DNA of 64,000 nucleotides from JALNZU01 sp964592175 (GTDB lineage Bacteria > Bacteroidota > Bacteroidia > Bacteroidales > F082): the NCBI GenBank assembly GCA_964592175.1, contig CAZQBU010000015.1, positions 1 to 64,000 on the forward strand, read 5' to 3'. Under the pieces are notes generated by a model. The model had not been told where the DNA came from, made no database searches, and saw nothing but the letters and a program-made list of their open reading frames with translations. Shown one piece after another: positions 32,268 to 42,007 of the stretch (positions are counted from its first letter, which is position 1; every line of letters begins with the position of its first letter). The position numbers and the translations under genes are program-made.

Positions 32268-33013
32268 TTGAAATTAAGAACTTATCAAAATCCTTTGGCG
32301 AGCATCAGGTTTTAACTGATATCAATACCCATTTCGAAAAGGGTAAAACCAATCTTATTATAGGTCAGAGCGGCTCGGGAAAGACAGTATTGATGAAGTG
32401 CTGCATTGGACTGGTGGAGCCCGATGAAGGACAGGTTACCTTTAATAATCGTCCGTTTTCTTCATTAAGCGAGAAGCGTCGAACCGATATCCGTAAAGAA
32501 ATGGGAGTATTGTTCCAAGGAGGTGCCTTGTTCGATTCTTTAACGGTTGAACAAAATGTAATGTTTCCGCTGAATATGTTTACCGATAAAAGCCTGGAAG
32601 AAAAGCTTGAAAGAGTGAATTTTTGCCTGGAAAGGGTCAATCTGAAGAATGTAAACCACTTATTTCCCTCCGAAATCAGCGGTGGCATGATGAAACGTGT
32701 TGCAATTGCACGCGCCATTTCCAACAGCCCAAACTATTTGTTTTGTGATGAGCCAAATTCAGGACTTGATCCAAAAACCGCCGAAGTGATTGATGAGCTC
32801 ATCAGTGAAATTACACATGAATTTAACATCACAACCATTATCAACACCCATGATATGAACTCAGTACTTCAAATTGGGGAACGGATTAACTTTTTACATA
32901 AGGGGAAATTATGGTGGACAGGAAACAAAGATAGTATCTTGCAATCAGCAAACCCCGAATTGAATAGTTTTGTGTTTGCTACTGAATTAACCCGAAGATT
33001 AAAACAAACTTAA
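32264..33013 (+). CDS. mlaF: ABC transporter ATP-binding protein (MlaF type)
   Basis: ATPase partner of the MlaE permease. The 249-aa protein has Walker A GQSGSGKT (about 34-41), Q-loop LFQGGALFDSLTVEQNV (about 84-100), signature EISGGMMKRVAIARAI (about 137-152) and Walker B YLFCDEPNSGLDP (about 158-170). No MCE-domain substrate-binding gene follows in this window; it is probably elsewhere. CvpA comes 6 bp later. Confidence 0.92.
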   Translation: MIEIKNLSKSFGEHQVLTDINTHFEKGKTNLIIGQSGSGKTVLMKCCIGLVEPDEGQVTFNNRPFSSLSEKRRTDIRKEMGVLFQGGALFDSLTVEQNVMFPLNMFTDKSLEEKLERVNFCLERVNLKNVNHLFPSEISGGMMKRVAIARAISNSPNYLFCDEPNSGLDPKTAEVIDELISEITHEFNITTIINTHDMNSVLQIGERINFLHKGKLWWTGNKDSILQSANPELNSFVFATELTRRLKQT

Positions 33014-33019
33014 CCAACA

Positions 33020-33565
33020 ATGTTTAGCATCGATTTTATTGTTCTTATTATATTGTTACTCTTTGCCGTATACGGATACTTCAAAGGCTTTATTGCCTCA
33101 TTAAGCTCGTTGGCGGCATTAGTAATAGGTGCATATGCCGCTTTTTTCTTTTCGGATATAACAGCAGGTTTTATCAGCTCCAGTTTTGACTTTCATAGTA
33201 AATATCTAAAACTTATCGCCTTTATCATTACCCTTATTCTCGTCATGATAATCGTTTTATCGCTTGGGAAACTGCTTGAGAAACTGATTAACATTTTGGT
33301 GTTGACATTCTTCAATCGATTGCTGGGTGCGCTATTTGGGATAGTAAAAGCCGGACTTATTTTAAGCCTGATTTTGATGCTCCTGAACTTCTTTTCAATT
33401 ACAGAATACCTCATTTCTAAAGAAAAACAAACTGAATCTTGGTTTTATCCGCGCATAGAATCTTTTGCACCATTATTATTCAAACAGTTAGATGTTGAAA
33501 AATCCATACAAGATATTACAAAGCCACCGAAACAAACACAAGAAGATGAAGGGATTGTTTTATAG
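33020..33565 (+). CDS. CvpA family membrane protein
   Basis: A 181-aa protein with four membrane helices (about 3-20, 26-46, 62-82, 101-123) and the CvpA start pattern FIVLIILLLFAVYGYFKGF. CvpA proteins are linked to colicin V export and envelope stress, without a settled mechanism. It overlaps the following gene by 20 bp and follows mlaEF, suggesting one envelope-related operon. Confidence 0.85.
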   Translation: MFSIDFIVLIILLLFAVYGYFKGFIASLSSLAALVIGAYAAFFFSDITAGFISSSFDFHSKYLKLIAFIITLILVMIIVLSLGKLLEKLINILVLTFFNRLLGALFGIVKAGLILSLILMLLNFFSITEYLISKEKQTESWFYPRIESFAPLLFKQLDVEKSIQDITKPPKQTQEDEGIVL

Positions 33566-34646
33566 ATTACTTATTGTAGTAGTTTTTAGCTTAGCTACCA
33601 TCAATGTTTTTTCGCAATCAGCTGATACAGAAATAAATCATCCAAATATTTCGCAATTACAAAACAAGCAGTTTGAATCTTTACCGGAGCTTGCCCAATG
33701 GATTTCAGAGCATTTTGATACGGACAAGGAGCGTCTTTGGGCAATATTTAATTGGGTTGGAAAACATATTAGCTACGATGTAAGTGCACTGTCAAAGCCA
33801 CCACAACTGCTTCCCACTTCCCAAATTGTGCAAAATGCATTTTTAGAAAAAACAGCAGTTTGTGAAGGCTATGCCGGATTAATGGACAGCTTAAGTCGCT
33901 TGCTAGAAATACCCTCGCATACCGTAAGCGGATACACCCGAAATCATGGTAAACTGAATCCGGAGCCGCATATGTGGGTAATCAGTTTTGTTGATAATGA
34001 ATGGCAACTTAGTGATCCAACTTGGGGCGCAGGCGCATTAAACTTAAAAAACATGCGTTATGAAGCGCGCTTTAATCCGGATTATTTTTTAAAAGATGCC
34101 AAGCTGATGCAGAAATCCCATATGCCTTACGACCCATTATGGCAATTGGTAAATCCTGTACTAAGTCATAAAGGTTTTGTAGAAGAAAATATGGAGTTAA
34201 GCCTTGATGAGGAGAATCTGACAGAACAAATTGACGATTTTATAAAATCTTCATTGCTTAGCCAATATCAAGATGAGCTAAGGCGTATTCAACAACAAAA
34301 TTATTCCTATCCCCCACTCGATCGGCGCAGCGAGTTTTTAAAGAACAATATTCGGGCAATGTCGCACAACAATTATTTGATGGAGTTAAGACCCATCACG
34401 GATAAGTTTAATCGGGCGGTGGAAGCATTCAACAAAGCAGTTAACTTATTTAATCAGCGAGCAGGGAAAGAAGCTATAGGTATTGAATTGCAAACCGCAG
34501 CAAGCTTAATTAATGAAGTGCGAGAAACATTTGAATCCTTAACAGAGCCACCTGCCACTTTGCAAGTTCAATACAAGGAAATGCAACAAAATATTCCGAG
34601 GATGGAGAGAAATATTGAAGATTTTCGCTCGAAATTCATGCGCTAA
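33546..34646 (+). CDS. Exported transglutaminase-like protein
   Basis: Start MKGLFYRL (33546) gives a clean signal peptide (residues 1-24, ending NVFSQ) and 366 aa. The transglutaminase core (about 45-170) keeps the Cys-His-Asp set: AVCEGYAGLMDSL, EPHMWVISF and LSDPTWGAG. In bacteria this fold serves as peptidase or cross-linking domain. The C-terminal half (about 200-366) is helical with coiled-coil character and no known domain. It overlaps cvpA by 20 bp. Confidence 0.8.
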   Translation: MKGLFYRLLIVVVFSLATINVFSQSADTEINHPNISQLQNKQFESLPELAQWISEHFDTDKERLWAIFNWVGKHISYDVSALSKPPQLLPTSQIVQNAFLEKTAVCEGYAGLMDSLSRLLEIPSHTVSGYTRNHGKLNPEPHMWVISFVDNEWQLSDPTWGAGALNLKNMRYEARFNPDYFLKDAKLMQKSHMPYDPLWQLVNPVLSHKGFVEENMELSLDEENLTEQIDDFIKSSLLSQYQDELRRIQQQNYSYPPLDRRSEFLKNNIRAMSHNNYLMELRPITDKFNRAVEAFNKAVNLFNQRAGKEAIGIELQTAASLINEVRETFESLTEPPATLQVQYKEMQQNIPRMERNIEDFRSKFMR

Positions 34647-34731
34647 TATATCCTAGCCATACACAATAGCTCTGTGCTTCCGTGGCTTAGGCAATATAAT
34701 CGAGTTTCCAAGATAATTGAGAATAAAAGCG

Positions 34732-34739
34732 TAATTTTG
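34732..34739 (+). promoter_or_regulatory. -7 element of the beta-helix gene
   Basis: TAATTTTG, 20 bases before the ATG at 34760. Confidence 0.45.
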
Positions 34740-34759
34740 GTCATCAAAACCAAAGTTTT

Positions 34760-36340
34760 ATGAAACGAATTTTTATAAGTGTCTTAGTAGGCATACTGCT
34801 GGCACATTCACTTTTTGCACAAAACAACTATTCAGCTTCAGGAGAACAATTTGGATTATGGCAATATGATACGGTTTTTGTAACATCAGATGTCACCATC
34901 CCCTTTCCCGAACAGCTACAAATTGCTGCAGGCACAAAAGTAATTTTCGAAGGGCATTATTCAATCCATGTACAAGGCAATATACGTGCTATCGGACAAG
35001 AAAATGACAGCATTATTTTTACTGTAGCCGACACCAGTGGGTTTCATGATATTTACAGCAATGCAGGCGGTTGGAACGGCATACGCTTTGAAGATACTTC
35101 TTGGGAAAACGACTCTTCCAAATTTGAATATTGTGTATTAAGTTTTGGTAAGGCTGTGGGTGATTCCGTAAATTGTTACGGAGGCGCCATTCGTGCGCTT
35201 CGAACCGGAAAAATAGCCATAAATCATTCCCGTTTACATAATAATTATGCCTTTTATTGGGGAGGCGCCATTTATGCATTCAAAACAGATTTAAGCATGG
35301 AGCACTGCAGTATTGAAGATAATTATGCGGGAAATGAAGGTTTAATCTATGGATATGGAGGCGGCCTATGTTTTGTATCCACCGAACCCAATTTACGACA
35401 TATGAACTTTAAACGGAATTCATCCACCGGAATTGGAGGAGCCGTATCATTTGAATATTCAAACCCCTTATTAATAAATGCAGTTTTTGAAGAAAATTTA
35501 AGCGGATTAGGAGGGGCTATCGGCATCATGCGAAGCGAAGCAAAACGCCCAATTGCCAATTTATTGCTGAATAATAATGTAGCGGTGTTTTTTGGAGGAG
35601 GCATTGCCATTATACGGGCTGAGCCTATTATCACCAATGCCACAATCGTAAATAACCATGCATCCATGGGAGGTGGATATTATTGTAACGACTCGGCAAA
35701 TCCCGCACTTTACAATAGTATTTTATGGGATAACCATAGCGATTCGCCTTTTGGTTCACAAGTATGGATTTGGGATGTGATATCTGAGCCCGCCTTTTAT
35801 CATTGCGCAATTCAAGAAGGTCATGAAGGATTTGGTGGCAGTAGCTTTATAGGTGTTTATGAAAATTGTACGGAAGAAGACCCCTTGTTTGTGGACCCCG
35901 ACAACGATGATTTTCTGCCGACAAAAGAAGGTTCTTGTTTTAATACAGGTACAAACGAACTTCCAAATCAGGAGCTTCCGGAATTTGATTTGGCAATGAA
36001 AACCAGAATCGAATACGAAATTGTAGATATAGGTGCCTATGAGATTCAAAGGACGGTTGGAATAAACCAAAATCAATTTGCAGATATTCAATTATTTCCT
36101 GTCCCACTGAGTGCAAATAGCAAAATCCGTTGGAATAAAGATAAAAAACCTATTTCCGCAGAACTGATAAATCAACAAGGAATACAAATTTCTCATAAAA
36201 ACTTAATCGCAGTCGGAATTGAAAATGAACGATTTATCACGGATGTTTTCCCGCAAATTGAACAGCTGAGCGCCGGTTGGTATTTGCTTCGAATTCACTA
36301 TGCTGATGGCAGTCATGCAGCTGTAAAATTTATTAAATAA
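34760..36340 (+). CDS. T9SS-secreted right-handed beta-helix protein
   Basis: A 526-aa secreted protein. Signal peptide (1-20, ending LFAQ), then a right-handed parallel beta-helix (about 40-400) with repeated GGAIxxxxS/NxxxxNNxA coils and several N-x-A-x-x-GGG-turn units. The T9SS type A sorting domain (about 445-526) begins IQLFPVPL and ends in a KFIK motif. Such proteins often bind or cleave polysaccharides. No catalytic site can be named. It has its own promoter. Confidence 0.85.
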   Translation: MKRIFISVLVGILLAHSLFAQNNYSASGEQFGLWQYDTVFVTSDVTIPFPEQLQIAAGTKVIFEGHYSIHVQGNIRAIGQENDSIIFTVADTSGFHDIYSNAGGWNGIRFEDTSWENDSSKFEYCVLSFGKAVGDSVNCYGGAIRALRTGKIAINHSRLHNNYAFYWGGAIYAFKTDLSMEHCSIEDNYAGNEGLIYGYGGGLCFVSTEPNLRHMNFKRNSSTGIGGAVSFEYSNPLLINAVFEENLSGLGGAIGIMRSEAKRPIANLLLNNNVAVFFGGGIAIIRAEPIITNATIVNNHASMGGGYYCNDSANPALYNSILWDNHSDSPFGSQVWIWDVISEPAFYHCAIQEGHEGFGGSSFIGVYENCTEEDPLFVDPDNDDFLPTKEGSCFNTGTNELPNQELPEFDLAMKTRIEYEIVDIGAYEIQRTVGINQNQFADIQLFPVPLSANSKIRWNKDKKPISAELINQQGIQISHKNLIAVGIENERFITDVFPQIEQLSAGWYLLRIHYADGSHAAVKFIK

Positions 36341-36595
36341 TGCCGTAGCATAATTCGCAGTTTTAACTCGGCTACAAATAATCTTTGTTGCTTATACCGC
36401 TAGTCTGAAGTATACCGAATATATAAAACTCTAGTAGCCGAAAATTTCCTTTTGCCGGAACACGGTTACTAAATAACAGCTGAATAACATACTATTTGGT
36501 TGGAGGCATGCTTTTGACAATCCTCAAAAATTGAAGTTCTTGGAAGAAATTTGACTTTTTTCATCAAAAACTTGACAAACCATATACTATTTTCA
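36341..36595. other. Intergenic region before the SPFH operon
   Basis: No gene is supported. CGGCTAC (36369-36375) and GTAGCCG (36434-36440) form 7-bp arms around 58 bases, which could fold. The downstream end carries the promoter listed next. Confidence 0.4.
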
Positions 36596-36603
36596 TATCT
36601 TTG
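36572..36603 (+). promoter_or_regulatory. Promoter of the SPFH operon
   Basis: TTG (36572-36574), 21-bp spacer, TATCTTTG (36596-36603). Start codon 21 bases later. Confidence 0.7.
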
Positions 36604-36604
36604 T

Positions 36605-36621
36605 GATATCAAAACGATATC
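36605..36621. promoter_or_regulatory. Candidate operator GATATC-N5-GATATC
   Basis: Two GATATC palindromes five bases apart, placed between the -7 element and the start codon, covering the expected transcript start. A repressor bound here would block initiation; the Arc-like protein encoded in the same operon is the obvious candidate. Confidence 0.4.
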
Positions 36622-36624
36622 GCA

Positions 36625-37497
36625 ATGAAAAATAAAGAAAAATTTGTACGCCCCTTATCGGGCTATGTAATGTTAGCTATTATTTTAGCTTTAATCCTGT
36701 TATTCTTTTTTACCATTATCCGACATTCGGCGAATGACTTCTTGCTATCTTTATCAATTATTATGTTGGTAACAGCATTTTTACTCATACGTGGATTGAT
36801 CGTTGTAAGTCCTAACCAATCTTGTGTATTATTACTTTTTGGTGAATATAAAGGCACTATTAAGCACAATGGATTTTATGGGGTAAATCCCTTTTATAGT
36901 AAAAACAAGATTTCGCTTCGAGCCCGAAATTTGAATAGTGAACAAATCAAAGTAAATGACAAAATCGGGAATCCGATTATGATCGGTATTGTATTGGTTT
37001 GGCGGGTACGCGATACTTTTAAAGCTGCTTTTGAGGTTGATGATTTCATCCATTATGTTGAAATTCAGAGCGAAGCTGCTATTCGTAAATTAGCCGGTCA
37101 TTATCCTTATGATAATTTCGATGATGAACTATCGGAAATCACACTTAGGTCAGGAGGTGAAGAGGTTAATCAAGTGCTTGAGCAGGAGCTTGCCGAGCGC
37201 CTCGAGATGGCAGGTATAGAAGTAATAGAAGCCAGAATCAGCTATTTGGCTTATTCTCCCGAAATAGCAAATGCAATGTTAAGACGTCAACAGGCTGCAG
37301 CAATCGTGGCAGCACGCGTTCAGATAGTAGAAGGCGCGGTAAGCATGGTAGAAATGGCATTGGAGCAATTGTCAAAAAAAGAATTAGTTGATCTGGACGA
37401 AGAGAAGAAAGCGGCTATGGTCAGCAATCTGATGGTGGTATTATGTTCGGATAAGGACGCAAGTCCGGTGATAAATACCGGCACTTTGCATCATTAA
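36625..37497 (+). CDS. SPFH/Band 7 domain protein
   Basis: A 290-aa membrane protein. Two N-terminal helices (about 12-32 and 36-56) are followed by the SPFH domain (about 55-235: VVSPNQSCVLLLFGEYKGTI start, GNPIMIGIVLVWRVRD centre). SPFH proteins form membrane microdomain scaffolds or protease regulators. The C-terminal helix ends with an EEKKAAMVSNLMVVLCSDKDASPVI-like segment (no run longer than needed is quoted). It heads a three-gene operon with an Arc-like protein, a recurring arrangement for this SPFH subfamily. Confidence 0.85.
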   Translation: MKNKEKFVRPLSGYVMLAIILALILLFFFTIIRHSANDFLLSLSIIMLVTAFLLIRGLIVVSPNQSCVLLLFGEYKGTIKHNGFYGVNPFYSKNKISLRARNLNSEQIKVNDKIGNPIMIGIVLVWRVRDTFKAAFEVDDFIHYVEIQSEAAIRKLAGHYPYDNFDDELSEITLRSGGEEVNQVLEQELAERLEMAGIEVIEARISYLAYSPEIANAMLRRQQAAAIVAARVQIVEGAVSMVEMALEQLSKKELVDLDEEKKAAMVSNLMVVLCSDKDASPVINTGTLHH

Positions 37498-37519
37498 AAA
37501 ACCGAACACACTATATTAA

Positions 37520-38032
37520 TTGACTATGATGAATGCAGTATCCATAGGTACGGGGCAGCTAGCAGTGTTGAAGGATAATCAACAAATGGCTGTGCTGAGA
37601 TATCCAAAAAGGCTATCAACACATGCATATATTCGATTAAACAATGCAGAAGAATATGAGATAAAACCCACTAACTTCTGGAGAACAAAATTTGAAGTGC
37701 TTCAACAAGGTAAAACAATTATAAAACTGCAAAGCAGGTGGAATGGTGGGTTTAAAATAGCTTTAGTTCGTCAGGGCTCCCGATTAAATTTGATTTTTAA
37801 ATCAAAAAGCTTGTGGAAAATTCGATATTTGCTCCTTGATAATAACGAACGATTAATGGCAGACTCCCGTATAAAATTTCAAGGGCTAAGATTAAATAAA
37901 AAATTAGACATTCAAATAAAGTTGACTGATAGCTTGAAAAGACACAAGGATTGTTTGCTGCTGACAGTCTTGTTTGTATATCTGATTCGTCATTCACTGA
38001 AACAAACTGCAATAATAGTTGCCTCTTCGTAA
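37520..38032 (+). CDS. Unknown protein in SPFH operon
   Basis: A 170-aa basic protein without signal peptide. The middle (about 25-125) alternates short hydrophobic strands and charged turns, suggesting a beta-rich fold. A hydrophobic stretch near the C-terminus (about 143-168) could be a tail anchor. I do not recognise a family. It lies 22 bp after the SPFH gene and 32 bp before the Arc-like gene. Confidence 0.6.
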   Translation: MTMMNAVSIGTGQLAVLKDNQQMAVLRYPKRLSTHAYIRLNNAEEYEIKPTNFWRTKFEVLQQGKTIIKLQSRWNGGFKIALVRQGSRLNLIFKSKSLWKIRYLLLDNNERLMADSRIKFQGLRLNKKLDIQIKLTDSLKRHKDCLLLTVLFVYLIRHSLKQTAIIVASS

Positions 38033-38064
38033 AAGATTAATGAGGAGAAATTGGTAATAATAGT

Positions 38065-38271
38065 ATGGGACAGAAAAAATCTTTTGCTTTACGTATAAAC
38101 AAAAAATTAATGGAAGCCGTTGAAAAATGGGCTGCCGATGAGTTTCGTAGTACGAACGGTCAAATAGAATGGATTATCAGTCAAGCACTGAAAGATGCAA
38201 AACGACTAAAATCAAAGAGAACAACTGATCATTCTCAAAATGAGGAAAAAAACGAAGCTGAGAGTTGTTAA
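38065..38271 (+). CDS. Arc-like ribbon-helix-helix protein
   Basis: A 68-aa protein with the Arc/Mnt pattern: basic ribbon KKSFALRINKKLMEAVEKWA (residues 4-23) and a second helix with TNGQIEWIISQAL (about 31-43). The tail is charged and carries one Cys. It probably binds DNA as a dimer and controls its own operon, for instance at the GATATC pair at 36605-36621; that target is inference. Confidence 0.8.
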   Translation: MGQKKSFALRINKKLMEAVEKWAADEFRSTNGQIEWIISQALKDAKRLKSKRTTDHSQNEEKNEAESC

Positions 38272-38301
38272 AAGTTTTGATTAAAGCTTTCGAGTATTAT
38301 T

Positions 38302-39666
38302 TTATCCAAATAAAAACTCAAATAGCTGATTAACAGAACTTACAGGCACAATTTCTATAGAATATCGTGAGTGATCCAAGCCTTTGTTGTTGTATTTTGA
38401 AATAAAAATCTGCTTAAAACCCAATTTATCAGCTTCAGCAATACGTGCTTCAATACGATTTACGGCTCTTATTTCACCCGACAATCCCACTTCAGCCGCA
38501 AAACAAGTTTTTGAATCGATTGGAATATCTTCGCTTGAAGAAAGTACGCTGGCAATAACCGATAAATCGGTAGCCGGGTCATCTACACGTATGCCTCCGG
38601 CAATATTCAAAAACACATCACGGCTTGAAAGCCTAAATCCGGCTCGTTTTTCCAATACCGCAAGTAGCATATTCAAGCGCCTTACATCAAAACCGGTTCC
38701 GGAGCGTTGTGGAGTGCCATAAGCAGCGGTGCTTACCAAAGCTTGTGTTTCAATAAGCATGGGGCGCAAACCTTCAATCATGGCGGCAATGGCGATACCG
38801 CTCATCTCTTCTTCGCGCTGCGACAACAGTATTTCACTCGGATTGGTTACTTCACGTAAACCACTTGATTGCATTTCGAAAATCCCTAATTCAGATGCAG
38901 AGCCAAAGCGGTTTTTAATGGTGCGTAAAATACGGAATCCATAATGGCGGTCGCCTTCAAACTGTATGACCGTATCGACCATATGCTCCAAAATTTTAGG
39001 TCCTGCAATACTGCCGTCTTTTGTAATATGTCCAATCAAAAAGACCGGAACTCCGGCAGATTTAGCCAATTTATTGAGTTCTCCCGCTGTTTCTCGAATT
39101 TGCGAAATACTTCCTGCAGTGGCTTCAATAACAGGAGATTGCAGTGTTTGAATGGAATCAATGACAAGTAAATCAGGCTTGAGCTCTTCAAATTGACTGA
39201 TGATATTGTGAGTATCGGTTTCGGTTAAAATAAAACAGTCCGAATTCTTTATTCCAATCCGGTCGGCACGCATCTTAAGCTGCTGCTGACTTTCCTCTCC
39301 ACTGATGTAAAGCACCTTTTTATCCACACCATGTAATGCCATTTGCAGCATCAAAGTTGATTTTCCAATCCCCGGCTCACCTCCTATCAACACCAATGCT
39401 CCGGGGACAAGGCCTCCTCCAAGCACACGATTCAGTTCAGCATAACCTAAATCCAAACGCTCCAAAGGCTTATCACTGATTTCTTTTATGGCAAGCGGCT
39501 TGTTTTTTTCCAAAAACAAAGTTGTAGAAGGCATCTTCTTTTTCCCGCTTACGAGCGTTTCTTCCACATAGGTATTCCATTCTCCGCAGGCCGGACAATT
39601 GCCAATCCATTTCGGAGATTCATTGCCGCAGTTTTTGCAAAAAAAGACTGTTTTTGTTTTTGCCAT
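38302..39666 (-). CDS. radA: DNA repair protein RadA
   Basis: RecA-like branch-migration helicase used in recombination. The 454-aa protein has the N-terminal zinc motif (CKNCG...CPACG, residues 10-30), Walker A GGEPGIGKSTL (about 94-104), the RadA-specific KNRFG motif (about 251-255) and a C-terminal Lon-protease-like domain (about 340-454, ending with VGLSGEIRAV). No motif is missing. Confidence 0.95.
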   Translation of the reverse strand: MAKTKTVFFCKNCGNESPKWIGNCPACGEWNTYVEETLVSGKKKMPSTTLFLEKNKPLAIKEISDKPLERLDLGYAELNRVLGGGLVPGALVLIGGEPGIGKSTLMLQMALHGVDKKVLYISGEESQQQLKMRADRIGIKNSDCFILTETDTHNIISQFEELKPDLLVIDSIQTLQSPVIEATAGSISQIRETAGELNKLAKSAGVPVFLIGHITKDGSIAGPKILEHMVDTVIQFEGDRHYGFRILRTIKNRFGSASELGIFEMQSSGLREVTNPSEILLSQREEEMSGIAIAAMIEGLRPMLIETQALVSTAAYGTPQRSGTGFDVRRLNMLLAVLEKRAGFRLSSRDVFLNIAGGIRVDDPATDLSVIASVLSSSEDIPIDSKTCFAAEVGLSGEIRAVNRIEARIAEADKLGFKQIFISKYNNKGLDHSRYSIEIVPVSSVNQLFEFLFG

Positions 39667-39778
39667 CTAAGAAATTGTATAAAATAAACTCCTTTACGAA
39701 TCTTGCTGCTAAGCGGCAAACATTCAAAAAGTAAAATCAATAAATTAGTTAATTCTGCTTCAAAAGCAATAACACAGT

Positions 39779-41941
39779 TTAACGAATAATGGTCATTTCG
39801 TCAATCAAATGCGTTGCTCCGGCAAACTTATCAACCAAGAAAAGTACATAACGCACATCCACTGAAATATTGCGACACATAGCCGGGTCATATTTCAAAT
39901 CACTCATGGTACCTTCCCAGCAACGGTCAAAATTCAGTCCCACCATTTGACCGTCAGCATTAAGAACCGGGCTGCCTGAGTTTCCACCGGTGGTGTGATT
40001 TGATGCAGCAAAGCCAATACGCAAATGACCGTTTTTATCAGCATAAGGACCATAATCTTTCTTGTCATACAATTCTTTCAGTCTGTCTTCTACCACATAA
40101 TCGTAAATATCGGGGTTTTCTTTTTCCAAAATTCCTTCCAAAGTGGTAAAGTGCTTATAATAAATAGCATCTGCCGGCGAATAGCCCTCCACCTTTCCAT
40201 AAGTCACACGCAATGTAAAGTTTGCATCAGGATAAAAGCGGTTATCAGGCTGCATATCCATTAAACCCTTCATATAAAGGCGCTGCAAACTGTCATTGCT
40301 GGCGGCAATTTTACGCATGGGAGGCTGTATGGATGTTCCTAAAAAGCGATGCATGCTGCTAACTGCCTGCCAGGCAAGGTCTTTATCCAAGGACTTGAGG
40401 CTTTTTTTACTGATGTTTTGCAATAATTTTTCAACAGACGACTGGGAAGCAAATACACTTTGACCAAATAATCTTTCCACATAAAGCTTGGTATTGGCTT
40501 TAAATTTCTTGTTAATTTCTTCAAGAAAATCAGGGCGATATTCTTTTGCTTGTTTGTCAATCCAGGTGTTTAACAAAGCCTCGGCAACCTCCCTGTCGAT
40601 AGGCTGATAATAATCTTTGAAAAAGTCTTTCGTATATTTCGATAGCGACTCTTTCAATTCATTTACTTTAGCTTCATCCGGATTTGCTTTTTGTAGTTCC
40701 ATGATTAATGGACGGAAACGATTTGCCATTTGGAAAATTTCAATTCCCATCCCGGCTTCAATGATATAATCATTTGCAAGTGTCAAAGGCTCCAGCTGTG
40801 CATAATTTTGATTAAAGGTCTCAATAAGTCCGGCATAGCTGTCAGTAAAGCTTGGATTATTTTTTAGCCAACGATTAAATTGCGCTTCTAAATCTTTTTT
40901 TGTTTCTACCGCATTCAATCTTTGAATTCCTTTACTTTCACCTATCATCTTTTTCCATGCATTTGCCACTCCGGCATCTTTCGCTGCATATTGAATGCGA
41001 ATCTTTGGGTCGCCGGCTGCATAACGTTTGAAAATATCCAATCGTTGCGCACGTAAGGCCACGCGTGCAGGATTTGAAACTTCGGTAGTAAGTTCAACAG
41101 CTGCTGCAGGTAAATACTGATTTGTACGTGCAGGATATCCAAATACAAAAGTGAAATCGCCTTCATCCACTCCTTTTATTGAAATAGGTAGGTGGTAATC
41201 AGGTTTATAAGGCACATTATCCGGATGATATTCGGCGGGATTTCCGTCTTTATCCACATATATGCGGAAAAGCGCAAAATCACCCGTATGACGCGGCCAC
41301 ATCCAGTTATCGGAATCGCCACCAAATTTGCCTATATTGGATGGGGGAGCACCCACTAGGCGAATATCTTTAAAAATACGGTTTAGCATCATATAGTACT
41401 GATTTCCATGAAAGAAGGGAACAATAGATGCTTTCAATCCGGTTTCTTCTTCAGCTTTTTCGATGAGTTTTTTGCTGTTTTCGCGAATGGTGGTTGTACG
41501 TTCGGTTTCGAGCATGTCTTTGCTAATGCCTTCCATAACTTTTTCGGTTATTTCTTCCATTCGCACAAGCATGGTTACGGTCAATCCGGGATTTGGGAGC
41601 TCCTCCGACCGATTCATTGCCCAAAAACCATGGGTAAGATAGTCGTTCTCCACCGAGCTATGCCTTTGAATTTGTCCGTATCCGCAATGGTGATTGGTTA
41701 ATAATAAACCTTGGTCTGAAATAATTTCACCGGTGCAGCCTCTTCCAAAAAGTACAATGGCATCTTTTAAGCTTGAGCGGTTCAGACTGTAGATATCTTC
41801 TGCAGAGATACGCATGCCCATCTCCTTCATTTCTTTCTCGTTGAGCTGCTGCAACAGCATGGGAATCCACATGCCCTCACCGGCAAAAGTAAATCGTGTT
41901 GTGAGGGTTAAAATAATCAATATCCAAAAATGCTTTTTCAT
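39779..41941 (-). CDS. dpp11: S46 dipeptidyl-peptidase, DPP11 type (Asp/Glu-specific)
   Basis: A 720-aa periplasmic serine peptidase releasing dipeptides. Signal peptide 1-20. The triad is H85 (TNHHCGY), D221 (RHTGDFALF) and S655 (GGNSGSP). Specificity in this family is set by residue 673: Arg in DPP11 (acidic P1), Gly in DPP7 (hydrophobic P1). Here GLNFDRCWEG places Arg at exactly 673, so DPP11 is the better call. Such enzymes serve peptide-fermenting Bacteroidota. Confidence 0.88.
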   Translation of the reverse strand: MKKHFWILIILTLTTRFTFAGEGMWIPMLLQQLNEKEMKEMGMRISAEDIYSLNRSSLKDAIVLFGRGCTGEIISDQGLLLTNHHCGYGQIQRHSSVENDYLTHGFWAMNRSEELPNPGLTVTMLVRMEEITEKVMEGISKDMLETERTTTIRENSKKLIEKAEEETGLKASIVPFFHGNQYYMMLNRIFKDIRLVGAPPSNIGKFGGDSDNWMWPRHTGDFALFRIYVDKDGNPAEYHPDNVPYKPDYHLPISIKGVDEGDFTFVFGYPARTNQYLPAAAVELTTEVSNPARVALRAQRLDIFKRYAAGDPKIRIQYAAKDAGVANAWKKMIGESKGIQRLNAVETKKDLEAQFNRWLKNNPSFTDSYAGLIETFNQNYAQLEPLTLANDYIIEAGMGIEIFQMANRFRPLIMELQKANPDEAKVNELKESLSKYTKDFFKDYYQPIDREVAEALLNTWIDKQAKEYRPDFLEEINKKFKANTKLYVERLFGQSVFASQSSVEKLLQNISKKSLKSLDKDLAWQAVSSMHRFLGTSIQPPMRKIAASNDSLQRLYMKGLMDMQPDNRFYPDANFTLRVTYGKVEGYSPADAIYYKHFTTLEGILEKENPDIYDYVVEDRLKELYDKKDYGPYADKNGHLRIGFAASNHTTGGNSGSPVLNADGQMVGLNFDRCWEGTMSDLKYDPAMCRNISVDVRYVLFLVDKFAGATHLIDEMTIIR

Positions 41942-42007
41942 AATGCTAAAATTTTCCTGTAAAAATACGGCTTTTATCTAAATTAAGATGCAGAATTTAT
42001 AATCGGA

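Noticed and set aside
32365..32724. Minus-strand 119-codon frame opposite mlaF
   Set aside because: Lies fully inside the ATPase gene, whose motifs are complete in the plus frame.
39779..41941. DPP7 (hydrophobic P1) assignment
   Set aside because: Residue 673 is Arg, as in DPP11; DPP7 has Gly there.
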